Source: a marine group bacterium Sva0996 bin134
Lineage (GTDB): Bacteria > Actinomycetota > Acidimicrobiia > Acidimicrobiales > Bin134
Direction: 5' to 3'
Assembly (NCBI GenBank): GCA_002239105.1
Contig: MPNQ01000016.1
Location: forward strand, 1 to 64,000
Length of the DNA stretch: 64,000 nucleotides
Position numbers and translations under genes: made by a program. A model generated the notes under the pieces. That model ran no database searches, had not been told where the DNA came from, and was given only the letters and a program-made list of their open reading frames with translations. Below, piece after piece: positions 15,474 to 24,249 of the stretch; position 1 is the stretch's first letter, and each line of letters opens with the position of its first letter.

Positions 15474-16827
15474 CGAGCGCTCGTCTCAGCGCAACCCCGT
15501 CAGTGGGCACCACCTCCACCGGGCGGGGAAGGTCCCCAGGGAGGGTGCCGTCCAAGAACAACCCTTGCGACAGGCATACATCGGGCAGCAGGTAGCGGTG
15601 GCCCTCCGGCTGATCGGCCAGGGTGCGGGCGATATCCTCGCCCACCAGCAGCCCGGCGACCGCAGTGGTGCCGCCGAAGAACTGGTTCTCCACCGGCACC
15701 ACCCTCACATCGTCGCGGCCAAGAGAATCCAGCAACGGACCCAGTACCGCAGCCCCGTACTCCCCGGTGACCACCCCAACCGGAGCGCCATTGCGGGGCC
15801 GAAGGCCGATGGGCGTCGATCCGTCGGACCGAGGAGCTCGGTAACCCGCGGCTGGCGCCCCTTCCACCCATGCAAAAAAACCGGCACGGGTCCCGGTTGT
15901 TTCCTGGGCCTGGCCCAAGAACTCCATCTTGAGTGTGGTCGCCATGCCTACCCCGTCCTCGTGCATGGCAAAGCCCTCATAGGCCTCCGGATCCGGGAAG
16001 CCGATTCCGGCCAGCAGGAAGTACTCGTCGGCTGGAAACACCAGGCGGCGGCCCAGTACCCGTCGGTTGATCTCCTGCCACTCGTGCACCGTTTCGACCA
16101 CCGCAGCCGCCTCGGCCTTGGTGTGAGGCCTAAGCCGGGGCTCGGACGTGTGGCGGGACACTCCCAAGGGAACGACGCACACGCTGGCCAGCTCAGGGTA
16201 TTCATCGGCCACGCCGGCCAGGGTGTCCTCCAGCACGTCCCCGTCATTGACATCCGGGCATACCACTACCTGGCCGTGGATCTCGATGCCGTGGTCAAGC
16301 AGCGCTCTGAGCCAGCGCAGGCTGGTGGCTCCCCGGCGATTGCGCAGCATGTCGGCCCTCACGTCGGGGTCGGTGGCGTGGATGCTCACGTTGAGCGGCG
16401 AGAGCCGCTCGGTCACTACCCGCTCCAAATCGGCCTCGGTGAAGCGGGTCAGAGTAGTGAAGTTCCCATAGAGGAACGAGAGGCGGTAGTCGTCGTCCTT
16501 CAGATACAAGCTGGGCCGCAACCCAGGCGGAAGCTGATATATGAAACAGAACTCACAGTGGTTGTCGCAGGTTCGCACCCGATCAAACAGGGCTGAGTCC
16601 ACTTGGACACCCAGCGGCTCCCCAGCCCGCTTGAGCACCTCGAGCTCCAACACCACCCCGTCGCGGCGGATGTCCAGGCTCAGCTCCGGCTCGTCCACAA
16701 GCTGCTGGTACTCGATCACGTCTTTGGGAGTGCAGCCGTTGACTGCAAGCAACTCGTCGCCAGCTCTCAGACCAGAACGTTGAGCCACCGATCCATCGGC
16801 GACCGCTGTCACCCGAGGCGCGGACAT
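15466..16827 (-). CDS. DUF512 protein with PDZ and radical-SAM-like cysteine motif
   Basis: 453 aa from ATG 16827. An N-terminal PDZ-like segment (VADGSVAQRSGLRAGDELLA) precedes the cluster CDNHCEFCF, a C-x3-C-x2-C pattern typical of radical SAM enzymes, and the DUF512 region (VVCPDVNDG, VVPLGVSRH, FPADEYFLLAG, GRDDVRVVPVENQFFGGTTAVAGLLVG). The pairing with der is common in bacteria. The reaction is unknown; a role in tRNA or ribosome modification would be speculation. The frame is open 44 codons further upstream, but that stretch looks noncoding. Confidence 0.85.
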   Translation of the reverse strand: MSAPRVTAVADGSVAQRSGLRAGDELLAVNGCTPKDVIEYQQLVDEPELSLDIRRDGVVLELEVLKRAGEPLGVQVDSALFDRVRTCDNHCEFCFIYQLPPGLRPSLYLKDDDYRLSFLYGNFTTLTRFTEADLERVVTERLSPLNVSIHATDPDVRADMLRNRRGATSLRWLRALLDHGIEIHGQVVVCPDVNDGDVLEDTLAGVADEYPELASVCVVPLGVSRHTSEPRLRPHTKAEAAAVVETVHEWQEINRRVLGRRLVFPADEYFLLAGIGFPDPEAYEGFAMHEDGVGMATTLKMEFLGQAQETTGTRAGFFAWVEGAPAAGYRAPRSDGSTPIGLRPRNGAPVGVVTGEYGAAVLGPLLDSLGRDDVRVVPVENQFFGGTTAVAGLLVGEDIARTLADQPEGHRYLLPDVCLSQGLFLDGTLPGDLPRPVEVVPTDGVALRRALDG

Positions 16828-16867
16828 GATTGAAATGATACGAGGCCTCAAGGGGTAAATTGGCCTA

Positions 16868-17905
16868 GTGAACGTCGATAAGGTGATTTTGGCCGCGCCC
16901 CGGGGATTCTGCGCCGGGGTGGAGATGGCCATAAAGGCACTGGCCTGGTTGGTTCGCACCTTCGACGGGCCGGTGTACTGCTACCACGAGATCGTTCACA
17001 ACAAGCTGGTGGTCCGGCGTTTCGAGCAGCTCGGCGTTGTGTTCGTGGACGACATCTCCGAGGTTCCCCCCGGTCATCCGATCATGTTGTCGGCCCACGG
17101 TTCGGCCCCCGAGGTTGTGGCCGCAGCCACCGAGCAGGCCAGCTACATGGTGGACGCGGTGTGTCCGCTGGTCACCAAGGTCCACCATGAGGTCAAGGTG
17201 CGGGCCGGCAAGGGCTACCGCATCGTCTACGTCGGCCACGAAGACCACGAAGAGGCAGTGGGCACTATGGCAGTGGCCCCGGAGGCCATCCACCCGGTGG
17301 AGTCCGTTGCCGACGTCGAAGCCCTCCCCGAATTTGGCGATCCGGTGGCCCTATTGGCCCAGACCACCCTGTCGCACCGCGACTGGGAAGGGGTGCTGCA
17401 TTCGGCCCGCGAACGCTTCCCGGACATGTGGACGCCAGGACGCAGCGACTTGTGCTTTGCCACCACCAACCGGCAGGCCGCGCTGACCGCCATCGCCGAG
17501 CGGTGCAGCACCGTTGTCATCGTCGGCTCTTCCAACTCCTCCAACACCCGGGCGCTGGAGAAGCTGGCCCGGGAGCTGGGCTGCGAGAACGTGTACCGGG
17601 TGAACCGGGCCTCAGAGCTGCCCGACGACATCACCGGGATGGTGGGGCTGACCGCCGGCGCCTCGGCCCCTGAGGAGTTGATCAATGAGGTGCTGGACCG
17701 CTTGGCCCCCACCGGGGGCATCGAGGAAGTTTCAATCACCGATGAGGACGAGTACTTCCCCCCGCCCCGCAACCTCCGCGAGTTGATCGAGGCCTCGGGC
17801 TCGCTGGCCTCCTTCAGCCTGGGGGGTCCCCCGTCGCCCATCCCGATGGTGGACCGCAAGGTGGCCGCCAGCGACGTGCTCGACGGCCTCATCGCCAGCC
17901 GCTGA
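16868..17905 (+). CDS. ispH: 4-hydroxy-3-methylbut-2-enyl diphosphate reductase
   Basis: 345 aa from GTG 16868. The three cluster-binding cysteines are Cys15 (PRGFCAGV), Cys99 (DAVCPLV) and Cys196 (SDLCFATTNRQ); HEIVHN and SAHGS hold substrate-binding histidines. This last MEP-pathway enzyme makes IPP and DMAPP with a 4Fe-4S cluster. Divergent from the DUF512 gene with 40 bp between them; a -10-like TAAATT lies at 16855-16860, so the transcript may be nearly leaderless. Confidence 0.96.
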   Translation: MNVDKVILAAPRGFCAGVEMAIKALAWLVRTFDGPVYCYHEIVHNKLVVRRFEQLGVVFVDDISEVPPGHPIMLSAHGSAPEVVAAATEQASYMVDAVCPLVTKVHHEVKVRAGKGYRIVYVGHEDHEEAVGTMAVAPEAIHPVESVADVEALPEFGDPVALLAQTTLSHRDWEGVLHSARERFPDMWTPGRSDLCFATTNRQAALTAIAERCSTVVIVGSSNSSNTRALEKLARELGCENVYRVNRASELPDDITGMVGLTAGASAPEELINEVLDRLAPTGGIEEVSITDEDEYFPPPRNLRELIEASGSLASFSLGGPPSPIPMVDRKVAASDVLDGLIASR

Positions 17906-17927
17906 ACGCGACAACTCTGGGTTGAAA

Positions 17928-17952
17928 GGGCCCTTCTGGGCTTAAGGGGCCC
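17928..17952. terminator. possible bidirectional terminator between ispH and plsC
   Basis: GGGCCCTT (17928-17935) pairs with AAGGGGCCC (17944-17952) with one bulged G, around the loop CTGGGCTT. It lies between two convergent stops. There is no long T-run on either strand, so it may act only as a barrier or be Rho-assisted. Confidence 0.4.
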
Positions 17953-18671
17953 TATTCCGGGTGTCTGCTGGCTGCGGTAGGCATTCCCAGTTCTTGTTGC
18001 ACCTCGTCGAACATGCGCTGGAGGATGTCGTGAAGCTCCGCAGAGTATTGGATCAAAGACTCCCGGCTCTGGCGTCCCCGTTTGTCGACTTCGGGCGGGG
18101 CCAACGGCTCGCCCCACACGATCCGAACCGTGCGGGGTCTGGGCATGCGGACTCCCTTGCCCATCGCCCGTTCGGTGCCCCCAATGGCCACCGGCACCAC
18201 CGGCACCTGGGCTTTGGCCGCCAGCCACGCCACTCCGTCCAGCAGGGGGTGGATGCTCGGACCCGACTTGCGTTCCCCCTCAGGAAACACCACCAGTGCC
18301 TTTCCGGCTCCCAGCACGGTCAGCGCGGCATTCAGCGCGCTCCGGTCGACCATCTCCCGCCGAACAGGAAACGCGCCCATGGTCACCATTAGCCAGGTGG
18401 TGACCGGGCCCCGGAACAAGCCGCTCTTGGCGAAGTAGCGCAGCGAGCGGCCAGCCGACGCTCCAACCAGCGGCGTGTCCAAGTTGGATCGGTGGGTTGG
18501 GGCGATGATCACTCCACCCTTCGACGGCAGCTTGCGACGACCACGGGTATAGCAGCGGAAGTAAGCACCGAAGACCGCTCGGGCCAGCCGCTTCACAAGA
18601 AAATGGGTAACCAACCCCACCACTCGCCCCTTGGCTTCCAGATCCTCTGGGCGGAGCTCGACTTGTTTCAT
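17952..18671 (-). CDS. plsC: 1-acyl-sn-glycerol-3-phosphate acyltransferase
   Basis: 239 aa. The acyltransferase motifs are HRSNLD (H-x4-D, about residues 60-65), then VFPEGERKSG (block III) and VPVVPVAIGGTE (block IV). It acylates lysophosphatidate to phosphatidate at the membrane. It overlaps cmk by 4 bp (ATGA). Several paralogues of differing specificity are usual in actinobacteria. Confidence 0.9.
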   Translation of the reverse strand: MKQVELRPEDLEAKGRVVGLVTHFLVKRLARAVFGAYFRCYTRGRRKLPSKGGVIIAPTHRSNLDTPLVGASAGRSLRYFAKSGLFRGPVTTWLMVTMGAFPVRREMVDRSALNAALTVLGAGKALVVFPEGERKSGPSIHPLLDGVAWLAAKAQVPVVPVAIGGTERAMGKGVRMPRPRTVRIVWGEPLAPPEVDKRGRQSRESLIQYSAELHDILQRMFDEVQQELGMPTAASRHPE

Positions 18672-19342
18672 CCCAATCGGGCGATTAGCTCGTCCACCAC
18701 CTCGTCGACGGTGAGGTCGGTGGTATCGATGTGAATTGCGTCGGGGGCCTGGGTAAGCGGGTCATGCTGGCGGGTGGAGTCGGCTGCGTCTCTGGCGGCC
18801 AAGTCAGCGGCCACCGTCTCGTAGTCGAGCGCGCTCACCTCGCCTGCCCGGCGCTCGGCCCGGACCTCGGCGGAGGCACTCAGATACACCTTCAACTCGG
18901 CGTCGGGGAACACCACCGTGCCTATGTCCCGGCCCTCCAGCACGCCGCCGCCCCGCTCTATCACCCAGGCCCGTTGGCGTACCCGCAGCACCTCTCTCAC
19001 CCCCGAAATAGCCGCCACCGTGCTTACCGACCGGGTCACCTCCGGGCCTCTGATCTGCGTGGTGGCATCCACGCCGTCAACGGTGACCGAAGAGTCATCG
19101 ATTTCGATATCGCTGGCTCGAGCCACTTCGACGATGGCGCTGGCATCGGCCAAGTCGATTTCCCGGGCCATGGCCGCAAAGGCCACTGATCGGTACATCG
19201 CCCCGGTATCCAGATATCCCAGCCCAAGCCGCTCGGCCAGACGCCGGGCCACCGTGGATTTGCCCGATCCGGCCGGGCCGTCGATGGCGATAACCCTCAC
19301 CCCGTCATCGGATAGCGAAGTTTCGCCGCTCACGGCGTCCAT
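18668..19342 (-). CDS. cmk: cytidylate kinase
   Basis: 224 aa. P-loop GPAGSGKST near residues 22-30, followed by YLDTGAMYRSVAF, the central SISGVRE-like region (here AISGVREVLRVRQR), and EGRDIGTVVFPDAELKVYL. It phosphorylates CMP and dCMP. It overlaps the aroA end by 13 bp. The cmk-plsC-der neighbourhood is a conserved actinobacterial block, here with plsC next to cmk. Confidence 0.95.
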   Translation of the reverse strand: MDAVSGETSLSDDGVRVIAIDGPAGSGKSTVARRLAERLGLGYLDTGAMYRSVAFAAMAREIDLADASAIVEVARASDIEIDDSSVTVDGVDATTQIRGPEVTRSVSTVAAISGVREVLRVRQRAWVIERGGGVLEGRDIGTVVFPDAELKVYLSASAEVRAERRAGEVSALDYETVAADLAARDAADSTRQHDPLTQAPDAIHIDTTDLTVDEVVDELIARLG

Positions 19343-20604
19343 CCTGTGCTCTGAGCAAAGTCATTGGCAAAGTCCGGATAACTGGTGGTCGTCGCCTCGA
19401 ATCCCCCGACGGTCACCGAGCCGGAACCGGCCGCTCCGGCAATAACCGCAGCCATGGCCATCCGGTGGTCTCCATGGGAGTCAAAGGTACCGCTGCCCAG
19501 CTCATGGGCTTGGCCGACCCCGGTGACAACCAACCTGTGGCCGTCGACCTGACATCCCGCCCCTACCCCGACGACCATCTCGACTATGGCGGCAACTCGG
19601 TCGCTTTCCTTGACCCTTAGCTCGTCGATGCCCTCGAAGGTCGTGATCCCGTCGGCGGCCGCGGCGGCCACCGCCAGAACGGGCACCTCGTCGATGCAGC
19701 CCGGCAGCTCTTCAGCGGCGATTCGAGTGGCCTTCAGATCGCTGGAGCAAGCCCGAATGTCCCCCGATTCCGAATCGACCGTGATATCGGCCCCCATACG
19801 GCGCAGCACCTCGATGAACCCTCCCCGGGCCGGACCAACGTAGACGTTCTCCACCGTGAGATCGCTGCCTTCGGCCACGCACGCCCCCACCAGCCAGAAC
19901 GCGGCCTGAGATGGGTCACCGGGAACATCGAAGTCGGGCGGGTCCACCTCGCCAGGCCAAACGGTTACCGCGCCGTCCCCGCGCTCTACCCTCACTCCGG
20001 CGGCGGCCAGCATCTCCTCAGTGTGGGCCCGGGTGGTAACCGGCTCATGAACCGTTGTGGGACCATCGGCTCCCAGGGCGGCCAGCAACACAGCCCCCTT
20101 GACCTGGGCTGATGCCACCGGAAGGGTGTATTTGATGCCCCGCAGCGGGCGACCTTCAACGGTCAACGGGGCCGATGTGCCGCTCTCTCCGCTGCCCCGC
20201 ACCAACGCCCCCATGGCCGTCAGCGGGTTGATGACCCGGTCCATGGGGCGACGGCGGACGGAGGCGTCCCCGTCCAGCGTTGTCGTGAAGTCGCGGCCAG
20301 CCACCAATCCGGCCATAAGTCGGATGCCGGTGCCGGAATTCCCAAGGTAGATGGGCGCCGGCGCCCCGCTCAGTCCCCCGGCAACGGTCACGCCGCCAGT
20401 TCCGTGGACCTCGACTCGGGCGCCAAGAGCTTCGACGGCCCGACGGGTGTGGGCTACGTCGTCGCCGTCTGACAGACCTCGGATAAGGCACGGTCGACGG
20501 CCGAGCGCGGCGATCATCAGCGCCCGGTGGGATATCGACTTGTCCCCAGGCACCCGCAGCCGGCCGGTAAAGCGCCGTGGCCCTTCGATGGTGATCGATT
20601 TCAC
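19330..20604 (-). CDS. aroA: 3-phosphoshikimate 1-carboxyvinyltransferase (EPSP synthase)
   Basis: 424 aa from GTG 20604. PEP and shikimate-3-phosphate binding motifs are present: PGDKSISHRALM (19-30), LGNSGTGIRLMAG, RPMDRVI, KYTLPVASAQVKGAVLLA, DVPGDPSQAAFWLV, IDELRVKESDRV, and SHGDHRMAM. It catalyses the sixth step of the shikimate pathway. It overlaps the tyrA stop by 4 bp and cmk by 13 bp. Confidence 0.96.
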   Translation of the reverse strand: MKSITIEGPRRFTGRLRVPGDKSISHRALMIAALGRRPCLIRGLSDGDDVAHTRRAVEALGARVEVHGTGGVTVAGGLSGAPAPIYLGNSGTGIRLMAGLVAGRDFTTTLDGDASVRRRPMDRVINPLTAMGALVRGSGESGTSAPLTVEGRPLRGIKYTLPVASAQVKGAVLLAALGADGPTTVHEPVTTRAHTEEMLAAAGVRVERGDGAVTVWPGEVDPPDFDVPGDPSQAAFWLVGACVAEGSDLTVENVYVGPARGGFIEVLRRMGADITVDSESGDIRACSSDLKATRIAAEELPGCIDEVPVLAVAAAAADGITTFEGIDELRVKESDRVAAIVEMVVGVGAGCQVDGHRLVVTGVGQAHELGSGTFDSHGDHRMAMAAVIAGAAGSGSVTVGGFEATTTSYPDFANDFAQSTGWTP

Positions 20605-21660
20605 GACAGGGGTCTCGACGAAGGGGCGTAGCCCTGCTGCCTCAGGGCCTCCAGCAAACTGTCCACCGCTTCATCGTTGACCACCAAGATGGCCACGCCC
20701 TGTCCCCCCTCCACCGAGTGGGCGATCTCGAGGTCGTAGATGTTCACCCCGATGTCAGTGGTCAGGCTGGTGATGCGGGCCAGTTCGCCGGGACGATCGA
20801 ACACCCGCACCCTGACTTCGACCAGCGATACATCTCTGTCCAGGCCATAGGGCAAGTGAGCCCGAGCACTTCGAGCCTGTTCCAACAGTCCCAACAGCTT
20901 GCTGCGATTCCCGTCGGCCACCAGAGAGCGCACTTCGGTCAGCGCGTCGATGAATCGGTCGAGCACCGAGCAGATGGCATCGGAATTCTCTTGGCATATG
21001 TCGGGCCAGATGCCGGGGTGTCCCGAGGCAATGCGGGTCATATCCCGAAATCCCCCCGCGGCCAGCCTCAACATCACCTGGTGCTCCTCGGACCGCTCAT
21101 CGGCGAGGGCCATAAGCGTGGCCGCGGTGAGGTGGGGCACATGAGACACCACCGCCACCAAGGCGTCGTGGCGCTCGGGGGCCAGCGACACCACGTCAGC
21201 CCCGAGCGAGGCCACCGCCGAGCGGACCTGGACCAGGGAGTCGTCGTCGGTCTCATCGGTGGGGGTAAGCACCCATACTGCATTCCTAAAAAGGTCAGCC
21301 CGCGCGCCGGCGACGCCTTCCTGCTCACTGCCCGCCCTGGAAACGGGAGTCGGCCACCGCGGCCACGATGGGGGCCTTGACGCTGGCCACATCGGTGACC
21401 AGCCCATTGCCAGCGGCTAGAGCCCTTTCAGCCTCAGCGGCGGCCGAACTCACCGGGGTGGCTACGAATGTGATGTCGGCGTCGGTTGGCGGCCCTACGG
21501 CATCAAGGGCACCCCGACTCAGCGCCTCGGCGGCAACCGCCTCATCCAGGTCTGAGCCCACAACCCACCAGCCCTTTTCTCTCAAAGCCAGGCCTATGGA
21601 ACCGCCAATGAGGCCGGTGCCGACAATGGCCGCCCGTCTAGGGGCGTTGTTGACGGGCAT
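20601..21660 (-). pseudogene. tyrA: prephenate dehydrogenase, frameshifted by a 14-nt deletion
   Basis: The N-terminal part begins at ATG 21660 with the Rossmann motif GTGLIGGSIGLALREKG and runs through TDVASVKAPIVAA to a TGA at 21325-21327. The rest (GSEQEGVAGARADLF onward, then a helical dehydrogenase domain and a C-terminal ACT domain, VRVFDRPGELARITSLTTD) continues in another frame to TGA 20601. Intact homologues read F-x-GGHPMAGSEQEG at the joint. Here GGHPMAG has collapsed so that 14 nt are missing near 21334-21340, removing the catalytic-site HPMAG. Either tyrosine synthesis through this gene is lost or the assembly has an error. Neighbours aroA and aroH are intact. Confidence 0.85.
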
Positions 21661-22028
21661 CACTCGGGAAGGTCGTCGCGCAGACCTTGTGCGCCTTCCA
21701 GATAGACATGGTGCAGTTCGTCGCGACCTCGCGGGGTATTCAGGTGGATGAGCACGCGAAGGCACAGTGGCGTGCCGCCCACTATGTCCAGCTCTTGGGC
21801 GCACAGCAAGGGCACGTCGCCCAAACCGAACACCCGGGCCGCCGCCGCCGGGAAGGCCGAGCTGATGTCGGAGGTGGCAGTGAAGACGATGCTGATCAGG
21901 TCGTCGTGGTGGATCTCATTGCGCTCGAACAACTCGGACAGCAGCGCGACGATCCGCTCCTCGATCTGCTCGGCGGTATCGACGTCGATGGTGGTGGCGC
22001 CCCGCAGGGCGCGCACAGCGCTGCTCAC
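21660..22028 (-). CDS. aroH: chorismate mutase, AroH class
   Basis: 122 aa from GTG 22028. An AroH-type trimeric mutase, with VRALRGATTIDVDTAEQIEE at the start, then DDLISIVFTATSDISSAFPAAAAR, PLLCAQELDIVG and LRVLIHLNT. It converts chorismate to prephenate, the substrate of the adjacent (broken) tyrA. ATGA overlap with tyrA indicates coupled translation. Confidence 0.92.
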   Translation of the reverse strand: MSSAVRALRGATTIDVDTAEQIEERIVALLSELFERNEIHHDDLISIVFTATSDISSAFPAAAARVFGLGDVPLLCAQELDIVGGTPLCLRVLIHLNTPRGRDELHHVYLEGAQGLRDDLPE

Positions 22029-22077
22029 GGGCAGAATTGTACCGACCCCCACTCCCCCTCCAGAACTCTGTTACCGG

Positions 22078-22794
22078 TCAATCCCCTCCACTGACCTGCC
22101 GTTCGAGTTCTCTTACCTCGCTACGGGTCAGCTCTCGCCACTCTCCTGGGGGGAGCTTGCGGTCGGCCAGCGAGCCGATCCTGGTGCGGACCAGTCGGAT
22201 CACCGGGTGGCCGACTGCTTCGCACATCCGCCGGACCAGTCGATTGCGGCCTTCTCGGACCACGATGCGGACAACCGACGGCTCGAGCAGCGATACGCCC
22301 ACTGCCTCGGCGGAGCCGTCGTCCAACTCCACCCCCTCGCGTAGCTTCCTCAGCGCCCCACGGCTGGGACGACCCTCCACATGGGCCAGGTACTCTTTGT
22401 CCACTCGGAATGAGGGATGGGTCAGGCGGTGAGTCAGCTCCCCGTCATTGGTGAGCACAAGCAACCCCTCGCTGTCGGAGTCCAAGCGGCCCACGGGAAA
22501 GACCCGGGGTTCTTCGGGCACGAGGTCGACCACGGTGGGGCGTCCCTGGGGGTCGGAAGCGGTGGTGACAACTCCTGGCGGCTTGTTCAGCAGGTAATAC
22601 ACCAAATCGGCCCTCAGCCCAACCGGAATGCCGTCAACTTCCACCGCGTCGTGATCGGGATCAACCCTCTGGCCCAACCGGGCGGTCTTGCCGTTCACGG
22701 TGATCCGACCCTGGACCACCATCTCCTCCACCGCCCGGCGACTGGCCACGCCGGCTGCGGCCAGGACTTTTTGGATTCGCTCAGCCTCGCTCAC
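22078..22794 (-). CDS. rluB: 23S rRNA pseudouridine synthase, RluB/RsuA family
   Basis: 238 aa. The N-terminal S4 domain (RIQKVLAAAGVASRRAVEEM) is followed by the RsuA/RluB catalytic domain with LLNKPPGVVTTASDP, the Asp-bearing VGRLDSDSEGLLVLTNDGEL, and REGRNRLVRRMCEAVGHPV. It isomerises a uridine in large-subunit rRNA; the exact site cannot be told from sequence. It overlaps scpB by 4 bp, the usual scpA-scpB-rluB arrangement. Confidence 0.92.
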   Translation of the reverse strand: MSEAERIQKVLAAAGVASRRAVEEMVVQGRITVNGKTARLGQRVDPDHDAVEVDGIPVGLRADLVYYLLNKPPGVVTTASDPQGRPTVVDLVPEEPRVFPVGRLDSDSEGLLVLTNDGELTHRLTHPSFRVDKEYLAHVEGRPSRGALRKLREGVELDDGSAEAVGVSLLEPSVVRIVVREGRNRLVRRMCEAVGHPVIRLVRTRIGSLADRKLPPGEWRELTRSEVRELERQVSGGD

Positions 22795-23375
22795 GCCGAC
22801 TTGGCGCGATCGGCCATCAAGCTCGTCTCCAGCGCCTCAATGACCTCCGAACCGGGCACGAAGTCGACCAGCGGGGGCAGCTCGTCGATGGCGTCCAAGC
22901 CCAGCCGCTCTAAGAATGACGGGGTGGTGGCGAACAACCGGGCGTTGCCGGGGCCGGGATCCCGACCCACCTCATAGACCAGGCCCCGCTGCTGTAGCGT
23001 GCGCATGGCACCCTCGGCATTCACCCCCCTGATGGCCGAAACCTGGGCCCGAGACAGCGGCTGCTTGTAGGCCACTATGGCCAAAGTCTCCAGGGCGGCT
23101 GACGACAGGCGGGTGCTCTGGCCGCTGACCACGAACCGCTTCACATACGACTCAGTGTCGGGATGGCTGCGGTAGCGGTAGCCACCGGCCACCCGGACCA
23201 GTTCGAACCCCCGTCCTTGGACCCGATACTCCTCGGCCAGCTGGGAGCAGATGGCCTCCACTTGCTCGGTGGGAATCTCGATGAGCTGGGCCATCAACCC
23301 CGGCGGGACCGGTTCCTCGGCCACCATCACGATGGCCTCCACCGCTTGGCGGGCCTCTATGTTCTCATCCCTCAT
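22791..23375 (-). CDS. scpB: segregation and condensation protein B
   Basis: 194 aa of two winged-helix domains. Visible are AIVMVAEEPVPPGLMAQLIE, GFELVRVAGGYRYRSHPD, LSSAALETLAIVAYKQPLSRAQVSAIRGVN (the family signature) and VYEVGRDPGPGNARLFATT. With ScpA and SMC it forms the condensin complex for chromosome segregation. It overlaps scpA by 11 bp. Confidence 0.94.
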   Translation of the reverse strand: MRDENIEARQAVEAIVMVAEEPVPPGLMAQLIEIPTEQVEAICSQLAEEYRVQGRGFELVRVAGGYRYRSHPDTESYVKRFVVSGQSTRLSSAALETLAIVAYKQPLSRAQVSAIRGVNAEGAMRTLQQRGLVYEVGRDPGPGNARLFATTPSFLERLGLDAIDELPPLVDFVPGSEVIEALETSLMADRAKSA

Positions 23376-24141
23376 AAGCGTCCACTCCTACCAGGGGCTC
23401 GGTTAGATCGGCTTCGCCGCTCCAGGTGATGGCGATGTTGCCGAATGTCGAGGCCTGCGATACCTCCACCATCCCCCGCTTGTAGAGCTCCAGTACCGCC
23501 AGGAAATACACCACCACCTCGATGCCGGTCGCCAGTTCCTCAGTCAGCTCCCGGAATCCCACCGTCCCGATGTCGGGCAGTCGAGCCACCAGTTCCGCGG
23601 TGACCTCGTCCACGCTGATGGGGATGTCGGTGACGTGGGCTATATCCACCCGGGGGGTGGGCCGGGCCGTGGTCGCCCGTACAAATGCGGCCCTGAGGTC
23701 ATCGGGGCCGATGCCCTCCAAGAAGTCGGGAACAAGGTCTAAGTAGCGCTCGTCGGGGCCCGCGACACGGGAGTAGCTTCGACCGGCCATCGAGGCCATC
23801 TGCTCCAGGGCCGCGGCCGCAGCCTTGAATGTCTGGCACTCCAGCAATCGGGCCAACAGCAGGTCGCGCTCCGACCACAAGGCCAATTCCTCATCGAGGT
23901 CCAGCGAATCGCTGTCGGGCAGCAGGCGACTGCTCTTCAACTGAACCAGAGTGGCCGCGATCAGCAGGAACTCGGTGGCCACCTCCAGGTTGAGGTTGTC
24001 CATGCGATCCAACTCGGCCAAGTAGGCGTCCACGATATCGCCCACCATCACCTCATAGAGGTCCACCTCATCCCGCAAGATGAGGTGCAAGAGCAGGTCG
24101 AACGGCCCTTCGAACACCTCCGTTCGCACCTCTGCGGTCAC
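23365..24141 (-). CDS. scpA: segregation and condensation protein A
   Basis: 258 aa from GTG 24141, chosen because VFEGPFDLLLHLILRDEVDLYEVMVGDIVDAYL, the conserved kleisin N-terminus, starts shortly after. LNLEVATEFLLIAATLVQLKSSRLLP follows and the C-terminal winged helix ends with VVVYFLAVLELYKRGMVEVSQ. The frame runs 79 codons further upstream, antisense to trpS, and that part is rejected. It is the bridging subunit of SMC-ScpAB. Confidence 0.93.
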   Translation of the reverse strand: MTAEVRTEVFEGPFDLLLHLILRDEVDLYEVMVGDIVDAYLAELDRMDNLNLEVATEFLLIAATLVQLKSSRLLPDSDSLDLDEELALWSERDLLLARLLECQTFKAAAAALEQMASMAGRSYSRVAGPDERYLDLVPDFLEGIGPDDLRAAFVRATTARPTPRVDIAHVTDIPISVDEVTAELVARLPDIGTVGFRELTEELATGIEVVVYFLAVLELYKRGMVEVSQASTFGNIAITWSGEADLTEPLVGVDAYEG

Positions 24142-24249
24142 TCGCCAAGTGTAGAACCCGACTTCGGCTGTATTGAGCTTTTGGCCGAGCAGGCCGGAGG
24201 ATGGATTTGAACACGAATCACCGCCATACCAAGGGGTAGTTTGACCTGC

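Noticed and set aside
21325..21327. TGA in the N-terminal tyrA frame as another selenocysteine
   Set aside because: Sequence after it does not continue the protein in that frame; the homologous continuation is in another frame, so it is a deletion.
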